DNA of 64,000 nt from Uranotaenia lowii. Its lineage: Eukaryota > Arthropoda > Insecta > Diptera > Culicidae. Below, in pieces: positions 54,761 to 64,000 of this stretch. The first letter of the stretch is position 1. Every line of letters begins with the position of its first letter. Where the stretch lies: positions 161,740,031-161,804,030 of the forward strand of contig NC_073693.1 of NCBI RefSeq assembly GCF_029784155.1, read 5' to 3'. A program made the translations under genes and the position numbers. Below the pieces are notes generated by a model, which made no database searches, was not told the DNA's origin, and saw only the letters and a list, made by a program, of their open reading frames with translations.

Positions 54761-57700
54761 AGTATTAAATTACAAGAAAATTTGACGACAACATCAAAAC
54801 AAAAAGAAAAATAAAGAAATGAATCCTCATACAATTTTTGAACTCTTAAAAAATCTGACTCCAAACATTTCATAAGGTGTAGGTATCAAATTTTACGAGT
54901 AAGTTAGTTTTTGTTATGATCATTAGTTTTTAACTAACAAAATTATCCATTTCCATTCCAAACTAAATTTTTATAACAATTCTTTTACTTATAAACAAAG
55001 CTAAAAAAACAATGTTTATAATGAAAAATGAAAAATAATATGTAATAGGATTTCCAAATGGTCAACCCATCAATTTAATTTTCCGTCTTTTCTATCAAGT
55101 AATGCAATTTTTTTCGGTAATCAAATATTTCTGTTTTCTTCAATGCAATTCTTTGAACCATAATGACGACAAATTTTTTATCTGTTTCGCTTACGATTGA
55201 ATCAACTCTCAAAAGTTTTTAATGCATTCCTCATTTTTCTTAAAAGAAATTAGAGGCAAAATAAAAAAAAACATAAAAATTTCTAGCGAACCAATGAACA
55301 GCGGATTAACGTTTTTTGTGTAACTTAATCTAATAGGAGACTAAGTTGGACAGAAATACAAAGATAACTTTTTTTACGATGCCAAAAACCGACTTTTTGC
55401 TCCCATAGGTTTTTTCGATGTCTTTTGGTTTCCCAAGCATCAGTGTAAAACTTGAGACGATTTGGTGGTTCCCGAATCAGCACAACGCGTTTCAATTTTG
55501 TAAGGAAATTAGTATGCAAGAAGAAATTTTTGCATATTAGATCATCAAGGAAATTAAAATAAGTTTGAAATGAAGTTTGTTTTTCATTATATGGTTTGCC
55601 TATTCTTTAGCTTCATTTTTTTTTTGCAAATATGAGAAGAAGCCAAGTTTTTCATGGAAAAAAGTTTTCACAATTTCCAAATAAAAAAATCTGAATTCAT
55701 TGAAAATTATTTAAAATAATTATGCTGACTAGAGCTTTCACAGATTTCAAGAAATGTATTTGTCAAGATAAAATAAGTCGACAAATTCATTAGCTATGCA
55801 AAAAAGCTTTCATCCTGGTTGAACAGCTTGAAAATGAGCAGTTATAAAGCTAAAATTTAAAAAAAAAACTTTGAAATTAGTTTTAACGGCCATATCGGTG
55901 AATATTATGTTCTCATAGTGAAAATATTACAAGATTTGAAAATTATAGATGAATAGGAGAGAAGAAGATTAGAAGAAAATTACCGGTGTTCAAAATGAGC
56001 GTGTTGAAATTTCAAGAAGCATTTTCATCACATACTTAACCCTTCGTTTCATGATTTTTTTATTTTTCCCCAAAAACTTTTTTAAACATGTACATGTACA
56101 TCAAAACATCACACATCTTTCCTAGGGTAAAAGTTAGGTTTAGTATTTTTTTAGATGAAATGTACTGCAAGAAACAAGAAATATTGAAAAACATAAGATA
56201 TATTTTTTCAGAACTTTTAGTACATCTCTGGCGCTTTTTGAATGAATAAATTTGTTTTCCCATACAAATTTCCATTCAAAATTAAAACTCGTTGAGCTGA
56301 TTAAGGACTGAATGAATCGGTACTTTATTACTACAAAAACACAATAAAAAAAAGTTATGGGAGGTGTGAATATGTATGAACTTGAAATTTTTATACAAAG
56401 CTTGCAGCGGTCTAATGACCATCCAATGTTTTTATTCATCTTATTGACAGCCCCACGTTACATTATGTCTACAAAATTTGTGTTTGGTTTATTTATTTAA
56501 ATATCCAGTTAGCAATTAATTATTTTAAATTAGGATTTTTTACATGAAAATTTATCAGTATTTTCTAATTATTCATTTAAGTCATAAATTCTAGATTTAA
56601 ATCCTGTGAAACCTTGTTTAACTCTTCTGAACACAAAAAAATATTTATTATTCTCAACTCTTCTTCTGTCCTTCTCCATTTGAATCAGAACTCCTGAACT
56701 TAATTTAACACTCATGAAGCTCCAACCTACTGCCGTGATGTTTTTCATGAATTTTCATTATCAATCGTTACCTGTTGAATTTTAACATTAATTTTTTAGA
56801 ATTTCTAGAAAACTTTTTCAAAATTGGTTTTTAAAGATTCACACAAATTTTTTGACCATATTATGTGTTGATAATATTAATTCTTGCCCAATCGAAGATT
56901 GCTAAGAAAAGATTTATAAATATATTAAATCGATAAATGTGTAAGAGCTAATAATGTTAAAATAAACCCTTAAATAAAATACATTTTTTACCTGTCGTTT
57001 TAACACCTAGCATGAATTTTCAATCATAAAATTTATGTTAAATCTAAGAAGCAATAAAAATGCTAACAAATGTAAATTTAACATTTTTTGCCCTTATTCT
57101 ACATAAAGAATTTAAACGAGCAAATAAATTAAATGAAAAATTTTCAGCATTCATTTCTTGATAATAATAATATAAAATCCAATTCTTTCAATTTGAATTT
57201 AAAGTAGACAAGCGTTCACAGCTTAGTAATCTAGTAAAGCAAATTCCAAATTTCAGAAACACAGTTTCTAGAAATAAATTGTTTAATGAGATTCAGTAGT
57301 TAATCGTTTATTAAACGCTTATTAATTGAACATTCTCTTTATCGGGCGTTTAAATGATCTAAGATCAAGTGCAGTTGTCTTCATCAGGAATTTTATAAAA
57401 ATTCAATTCCTCGGGCACAAAAATATTCCGCTGATTGGACACTTCTCTAAGTGTAATCATATGAACATTTTTGTCATGATAAATAAAATGTTTTTTCATT
57501 CCACACCTTCGAGTAGCGGACGCACCCTTTTTCTCAAATTTGTACGGTGAGTTTAAGAGTTCATTTCGTAATTTCGTGATTCACAAATTGAATATCATGT
57601 TTTTACAAATAAAATCTCTCGTTTCTTAAAATTCTTTTCGAAAAATGATCCAAAATTGTTTAAAAAGTGTTAGAAATCAGATGAATGTTTATATATATTT

Positions 57701-58192
57701 TTTAAAGTTTTATTATTCCTTATTGAATTTGTGATGCATTAAAGTTGTTTGAATACTTCAAAGTATCTACAGAATTATACTAAAAATGTGAAAAAATATT
57801 CTAGGACATTTTTTGGTTCGTATGTAGTAGAAAGTGTAAAGAGTTTTAGAACACATTTGTTTTTTTTTCACTCTGAAATAGAATGCTTAAAAGCATTACA
57901 AATACTTTCCATACTATGTTAAATTATCATCAGAAGTTCGAAGTTTATAAAACTTACGATCTACATGAAAATTAAATAAAAGGAATTAAGAATGCTGATG
58001 GAAGAATTTCAAACTAGCTATTTTTTACCTGTAGAACGATTCTTGTGAATTTTCCAAAGTTGAACTCTATAAAATTGAATATTCATATCAAATTTTTGGC
58101 GTTCAATTTTATTATAAATTTGAAAATGTTTCAAGGAAAAGTGTTAAGAAGAAAATAATTGACACAATTTTTCAAATAAAAACATATTTAAG
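54761..58192. other. Long AT-rich non-coding stretch
   Basis: About 3.4 kb with no recognised gene, repeat array or mobile element. Short open frames have no motif. A 99-codon minus-strand frame at 56140-56439 overlaps another and is not credible. Confidence 0.4.
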
Positions 58193-58299
58193 GGCCTTTT
58201 GTCTAACTTTGTGATTGAGTAACTCTGTCACTTTATGTTACGGTTTAGCCACTTGCTTGTATTTTTGTACGACTTTCTCTGTGAAATATTTCAAATATC

Positions 58300-58540
58300 G
58301 AAGCAACTATGCACAGTAAATTTTTGCCTCGATTTTCAGCAAAAAATTGCTGGAGACGTTCAGCAATCCAAATTTTTGCTGGAAACCAGCAATCGGTTTT
58401 CTAATTGCTGGATTTTTCAGCATTCGGTAGTGTTCTTGTCATTTTTGCTGGAAAATCAGCAATCGGTTTTCAAATTACTGGGCTTTCCAGCAATTGGTCT
58501 AGTTTGCTGGAAAATCAGCAATCAAGTTGTCGAATTGGAG
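58300..58540. repeat. Cluster of TTGCTGG / CCAGCAA inverted phrases
   Basis: TTTGCTGGAAAATCAGCAAT, ATTGCTGGATTTTTCAGCA, TTGCTGGAAACCAGCAATCG and similar phrases occur about six times within 240 bp. Each is itself a small hairpin (GCTGGaaaCCAGC). Such motif-dense blocks are common in mosquito MITEs. The 122-codon plus-strand frame over this block is not a gene. Confidence 0.65.
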
Positions 58541-58659
58541 TCTTTCTGTTTTCGTGCGCTGAAGCAAGGTGAGACTATATTTCACGAACTTTGGAGGGCT
58601 TAATACAACTATTCTTATTCCTCCTTAAGCTTATTTGTAATGATGTTTAAACCAACTAC

Positions 58660-59981
58660 TAAAGCATGGATCACTACAAATCTGGATGCATTAAAACGGG
58701 TCTATCTCGGAGCTATGTAAACGAAATAAAAATGTTTTGTACTTGAAATGTAGGGTTTTTATTGCACTTTAAAGGAAAAATAATAAAAAAAATAATTCCG
58801 ATGTTGTTTTGATGAATTTTCGAACTTTTGGTTGAGTATCACTCATTATAGTTTGAACACCCTATTCAATGACCTCAGCGGCCATTTTGTTCCACAATCT
58901 CTGCATCTCTGTTGCTTCCCGAGTCGTCCTACCATTCTTCTTCATCTTCTGCTTGACAATTGCCCAAAATTATTCTATAGGGCGGAATTGAGGGCAGTTG
59001 GGTGGGTTGATGTCCTTTTCGACAAAATCCACCCGTTGGCCCAATACCACTGTAGAACCTCCTAGCTGTAGTGGCAGCTTGCCAAATCTGGCGAAAACTT
59101 AACTAGTCCTTTGTGAGATCTAATGTACGAAAAAAAAAGTTTTTCAGGCATTCTTCCTTGTAAATTTCGGAGTCCATGGGATTGTTTTTCACAAAAACCG
59201 GAATTTTTCGTCCGCAGCTGCAAATACCTTGCCAGATCAAACACTTTCTTGCACACTTATCAGTAAAAACGAATTTGAAGTTGCCGGGGACATCACCATG
59301 GCCAGTGCAGTGCACCACTGCAGTGGCTTTACATAATTTTGAAGCCAGAAAGCTGCCCAAAATCCATCTTCACGTACGTTTTGTCATCCATGAGGATGCA
59401 TCCGTCGAACTTCGTTGGAATCTTCTTGTATAACTTGCGGGCATGTCCTTTGGCTACTAAATTCTGCTTCAATGTCCGGTTTGGTTGCTTACTGGTCCGA
59501 TAGGATCGTATTCCTTCGCGTAGACGAATTCTGCTGACGGTGCACCGGTCGGCGTTGAATTTCTTGGCAATGTCATAGTCCGACTACCCTGTGTTTTCCT
59601 TGATCGTTCTCAACACCTTCAAATGCAGTTTCTGATTCTTAGGTCCACTATAACGCTTGGTATGAACCTGCCGATCTATAGTACGCATCTCACGGAAACG
59701 TTTGAGAACGCTACACACGGTTGATTTGACAATTTTTAACGATTTCGCGATTTTTGAACCCGACCACGTCGGGTTTTTGACGTGGGTGTTCAAAATTTAT
59801 TTTCATCTCGCGGCTTCCATCACGTGTAACTTTTTTGAAACAAAACGAATCGAAATGAAATTTTCAGCACTGGTAGAAGAAACATTCCTCTACAAAGTGC
59901 TGCCAAAACATTCCAGATCCGACAACTAGGAGCACTATGGTAAAATAAATAGTGCGTCCAGATTTGTAGTGATCCATGCTT
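58660..59981 (-). mobile_element. Full-length ITmD37E-type mariner, 1,322 bp, inactive
   Basis: Left end AAGCATGGATCACTACAAAT and its inverse at the right (ATTTGTAGTGATCCATGCTT) give a terminal repeat of about 28 bp, with TA on both sides (58658-58659, 59982-59983). The length equals that of complete elements of this superfamily. One minus-strand transposase fills it, damaged by stops and frameshifts. It lies inside an older MITE. Confidence 0.9.
58840..59860 (-). pseudogene. ITmD37E-like transposase, broken
   Basis: Minus-strand pieces in order: SGSKIAKSLKIVKSTVCSVL (helix-turn-helix); CILMDDKTYVKMDFGQL, carrying the first catalytic Asp; CLIWQGICSCGRKIPVF and YKEECL; FSPDLASCHYS, carrying the second Asp; INPPNCPQFRPIE, whose final Glu is the third catalytic residue. 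The D...NPPN..RPIE arrangement fits the D37E group described from mosquitoes. Stops occur near the start, after the HTH region and at the end, with a frameshift before the second Asp. All catalytic motifs remain readable, so decay is moderate. No function is expected. Confidence 0.85.
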
Positions 59982-60374
59982 TACATACGAACCCATATAT
60001 TGTTTGTTTTTTCACAATTTAGATTAATTTGTTATTTTGAACGTTTTAAACTATTTGAATGTATCAAATATTCAATGAGCATATATAAATCTTTCTACAT
60101 TTCACACTACTTCAATAACTGAAAATTATAAAAATGTGTTGTGGCATTAATTTGTTGGTAACGAACGAGCTATAAAAAGTTATTTCCATTCGAACAAAAA
60201 TCAAAATAAACGAGTGGAACATGAAAATAAAAATCTATGTATTTTTCAATTGCCAACCAAAATGTTGTCCAGTACTTTCAACTATGTAGAACCAGTGTAA
60301 GAAAAAACAATCGATATTCCATCATCTATCATTCCATCCCTTTGTGACTCAGTCACAAAGTTAGGCAATAAGCC

Positions 60375-63300
60375 TCTGAATGTTGAACAAATTTTCTTAG
60401 GTTTTTTTTCTAAATTAATATAGTCATAATGTTAATCGCAATATTAGTTACAGCGACCGCAATGGATGCGAAAAATATCAGAAAACTGTGAGTAAAGAAC
60501 TTTTTTTTGGCTAAAGTGATACAAAATAATCGCATCAAAATCAAATCTGAAGAAGGATGTTATTTCTACGGTTTTCTACGCATACAAAACCGTTAAGGAA
60601 AATTGAAAACTTCCTCGTCATGATGCTTCATTATTTCTTCTAATCCCGCGTCCGTCCAGCCGCATCAGCAACAGCAGCGTGGTGCAGTTTTCACCCTAAT
60701 AAGTTGGATGATATATCACCAGCCATTTGTTATCGACGTAACGATGATGTTCCGAGTCAGGAAAGAAGACGATGCACAACAACATTACTCAAAAATGAGT
60801 TAAATCGAGGTCTGCTTAAGGAAGGAAGTAGGTAAGGAAAAACTGCATCCCGGCCCGGGTAAGAATTATTGCTAGACTCGTGTGTTCCTATAACTCTCCT
60901 AGTTCGGTGCAGCAATGCAATGCCATGGTGCAATATTTGCTCAATCTAATCGGCTGCTTATGGGGTGTGCAATGGCAGCGTTCATGCATTCTGAACTGAG
61001 TGAGGTCCCGTAAATCTTATGGTGGGCATTTTTATCGCACGGTAAAAAAGGTATGTAGGTACTTGAAATAGTCTATCAATTTCAATGGATGTACATAAAA
61101 TTAAGATGAAAAATGTGGGTAAGGTTAAAGTCTGGAAATAGGGTCAACGGGTAGGATTACCGGTAAAAAATTCTCCACTGTTTTAGAGTAATTATAATCA
61201 ATCAAGCGACATTCAAAAGACTTCAAGCATATTCAGTAGCATCATTTTGAAAGCATAAAGAAACATTGCGCTGGGCACGTTCTAAAAAAAAAACTATATA
61301 TTAAAATTGAGGACAAAATTTGAGCTTATCAATTTTTCTCAAAAAAAATACAGATTTGAATGCATAAAATGTCCTGAAAGAATCTTGTAAGTATTTTAAA
61401 ATAGGCTGAAAAGTTATGAAGTAATAAAAGATATTGTTCGACGTTGAAATTGGATCTTCTTGATATCGATTTTTTTTTCTTTTTTATAGGAATTTAACCC
61501 ATTAAGGTCATTCTTCCTCAATATGATGACGATTATCATGCAGCCTGATTCAATTGAATTCAAACGGAGAAGGAATGTTGAGTCAGAAAGTTGGTGGCAA
61601 ATTCAATCAATTTAGATACCGCAAACTGGAAGAACTTTGATCACTTTTTTTCATTCATTCTCTAATAGGTATTTTGAACCTGTTTTTTTTAAACACTTAC
61701 CGAGGAACGAAGTGTGAAGTATGATTATTGATTCCAGAATATTTAAACGACATTGATGGCTACGCAATATCCTAATAATGTTTTAACATTATGGAAATAA
61801 AGTAAATAGCAGCCTGATCTGCCGTTAGAATATGGTAATCCAATGTGAAAAGATAAACTAATGAAAGGCATTTAAAGCTTTTGTCTAGTGGTTCGGAGAG
61901 GATCGCCTAAACTTTGCATTTATATGGTGGTCAGTTTTTACGGCTTGTCAAATGTGAGTTGCACATAAACGTCATCGTTTGTTTGTTATCTTTCAGCTAC
62001 AGTAGATGTAAGATTACAAATCGGAAGTTCAAACGAAATATTATGAATATAAAAAAAATGCGATATATCTATGGCCGGGCAAGAAAATATTCAAAATTAA
62101 ACATAACTTCAAATTGAAACTTTCAATTTTTTCATCTCTATAGCACCCTGAAATATTTAGCAGAAATTAAGGATTCAAAAACGAATATATTTTGGTACTC
62201 TGAGAATCTTTAAATCTTGCTGTACGGTCATAGACAATTTTTCTCTAGTTTTTTTGAAATAAATATATCATTCTGGTTTGTCAAAAAAAAAAACTTTTAT
62301 GAATGGCTTCATGGAATATTCAGTATTGTGGCTATATAATACTATCCGACGTAAAAATTAAAAATCACCAATAAATAAGGTTTCGAATTCAGTAGAGTAT
62401 TGAAACCTTCATTTTCAATTTTTCCCAGGATCCCGAGAATTCACGGGAAAAGGATCGTCAAATTTCTCTATTCCCGGGAACGTGGACACTAAAGTTGATA
62501 TAAAATAAAACAATTCTTTTAGAATCGGACGGCGCGGGTAAGTTGAACATATTTCCGGCAAGACGCAAATACATGCATACCAGTTATACTGTCTCTTTAG
62601 AAATACATTATCGAATAAGTCGTTGAAGAAAAGAACTATTAAGAGATGAATTTCAAACTTTATAGTTTTCAAATCATCCCGTTATCAACGTCTCAATGTT
62701 GTTTTATTTTTCAAATTTTATTTAAGAATTTCAATCATCTTATTAATATTCATAATTCTCAAATTTATTTTTTTTCTAAATTCAGCTTTAAAATTTTCTA
62801 TCTGAAAAGCCTTATAATCTGACATCAAATCTTGGATACATTCTTTTATTATTCATTTTCAAATTTTATATCTATTTATCAACATTTGATTTTTGAGTTT
62901 TTAAACATGTTTCCTAAGAGTCTAGATAAATGTAGAAATTCGACATTAAAATAAAGACGCTCTTTATTAAGATCATTCGTTCCATTTCCAATTCTGAGGT
63001 CCAGGTATTAGATTGAAACTTATGTATATGTGATTTTTGAATTTGTGATCTGATACTATTTTCTTCCAACAGATTTCTGATTTGGATGCTTATGTTGAAA
63101 TTATAGAGTATTACCCATTTTGGATTTAAAATTTCAATGTAAGAATAAAACATCTACACTTATCGTTAAACTGGTTATGAATTTGAACTGGTAATTCATG
63201 TTTCAAAATTTTGGGTTGTGATTTTGCATTCCAGTTCTGATTTTTTAGAGGAAGTGACATTAATTTATGATGTTATTTCAGATAAACAGTCTTTATTAAA

Positions 63301-63784
63301 TTGACACGAATGCCAAAACGTTGGTAAAATGTCACAAATAAACAAAAAAAAATCTTTATTTAAACTTATTATAAACTCGTGTTAAGATTAAAACAAAGAT
63401 ATTCAATCCTCTCCCTTTTCTTCCTTTTTTTTCATTTTAAAACATAATTTCAAATTTTAATACTAAATTGGGGGTTTATCTTTCCACTCTGAATAAAAGA
63501 TCAGCAAATTTGTTCTGAGACCTATTTTTTCCTGTATTTGTATTTTTGATTCGATGATTAGTAGATGAAGTGTAAATATCCATCTTCTTTCGGTAAGTTC
63601 ACTCTGTTCATGAACATATAAAAATATTTTAATTATTCTCTGATTTGTTCTGGTTTAGTCCCAGATACATTTATTTAAATTTTATTCTTTTTGATGTTTT
63701 TATAGGAAACCCATTTAATTCAGAAGTGAAACTTGTTTCCAAAAATAATAAAATAAATTTATAAATAAATTGCTACTTACAACC
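60375..63784. other. AT-rich DNA with a small single-copy-looking island
   Basis: 60600-61000 is less AT-rich (CAGCCGCATCAGCAACAGCA; CCCGGCCCGGGT) and could be regulatory. The remainder to 63.78 kb is AT-rich. No coding frame has motifs or a convincing start. Confidence 0.35.
62424..62482. repeat. CCCGGGAA-type repeat fragment
   Basis: TTTCCCAGGATCCCGAGAAT, then TTCACGGGAAAAGG and TATTCCCGGGAACG form short inverted phrases of a kind dispersed in insect genomes (TTCCCGGGAA motifs). Only this fragment is present. Confidence 0.4.
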
Positions 63785-63850
63785 AAGGTTGCCGTAAAAA
63801 GTTCTGTGTGTTTGAGAAAAAAAAAACTCGAATTTTGAACCTAAAACCCT
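63785..63850 (+). mobile_element. End of an AAGGTTGCC-type MITE, second copy
   Basis: CAAGGTTGCCGTAAAAAGTT, then CTGTGTGTTTGAGAAAAAAA follows the inverse of the right end of the 35306-35721 MITE (CAAGGTTGCCGAAAAAAAAT, TCTGTGTTTTGACAAAAAAC). Its other end was not found before the window ends. Confidence 0.6.
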
Positions 63851-64000
63851 GTGACGGTTCTCAGTGACGCTACTTATATGCAATTCATAGGAAAATCATG
63901 TGAAACATCAACAAATGGGAAACTTCTTACCCAGCAAACATTTTTGTAGGTATACTTCTCAACAACTTTGTTATACGTCTCATATACAGTATAGAATGAT

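Larger units (their letters stand above)
58193..60374. mobile_element. Older MITE split by a mariner insertion
   Basis: The left end GCCTTTTGTCTAACTTTGTG (58195) and the inverse of the right end, GGCTTATTGCCTAACTTTGTG, agree over most of about 30 bases. Removing the nested 1,322-bp mariner and its TA leaves about 860 bp. The interior holds the TTGCTGG repeats described below. I could not find a target duplication, so the exact limits are tentative. Confidence 0.55.

Noticed and set aside
58235..58603. 122-codon plus-strand gene
   Set aside because: It covers the TTGCTGG hairpin cluster of a MITE and its residues only mirror that repeat.

Overview
This window looks like repeat-rich intergenic or intronic DNA from a dipteran insect, most probably a mosquito. 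It is strongly AT-biased. Its mobile elements are typical insect families: Bel/Pao, Jockey-like and I-like non-LTR retrotransposons, Tc1/mariner including a transposase of the ITmD37E type known from mosquitoes, hAT-type MITEs and tRNA-derived SINEs. I recognise no host protein-coding exon and no functional tRNA, rRNA or CRISPR. Species is not determinable from the sequence alone.

Layout. 0-5 kb: two decayed non-LTR fragments, a 235-bp hAT-type MITE, and a 1,581-bp Tc1-like element with about 400-bp terminal repeats of IR/DR design. 6.8-18.1 kb: TA-flanked non-coding elements (6854-7828, 17054-18097), a CCGGGCAA-rich repeat and a degenerate minisatellite near 10.3 kb. 18.3-25.1 kb: the best-preserved object, a 6,502-bp Bel/Pao element with near-identical 355-bp LTRs, a tRNA-Tyr primer site and an intact gag-protease frame, but a broken, shortened pol. 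It sits inside the TAA tail of an I-like fragment. 26.3-29.3 kb: a second copy of the 6.8-kb repeat, a non-LTR 3' half with a YADD motif, and a long palindrome. 31-35.7 kb: a mariner deletion derivative, a head-to-head 4+4 array, and two MITEs with 8-bp target duplications. 39.3-41.2 kb: a 9-bp satellite followed by a SINE. 43.9-45.2 kb: a palindrome with arms of nearly 700 bp. 47442-47941 is a 500-base assembly gap. 48.4-52.2 kb: two abutting ACTAGCTGA repeats, the first holding about nine ~140-bp tandem units. 58.2-60.4 kb: a full-length but broken ITmD37E mariner nested in an older MITE.

Between these lie less AT-rich, single-copy-looking islands (about 13.1-14.6, 29.6-30.5, 37.7-38.4, 45.3-46.2, 52.85-54.75 and 60.6-61.0 kb). 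They could hold regulatory or non-coding RNA sequence, but nothing in them is diagnostic. Many long open frames, especially at 39.3-40.7 kb, are by-products of repeats.

The strongest candidates for something new are the gag-retaining non-autonomous Bel/Pao family with recurrent TGAGTCA motifs, and three unrelated long palindromes, which would give long hairpin RNAs if transcribed.
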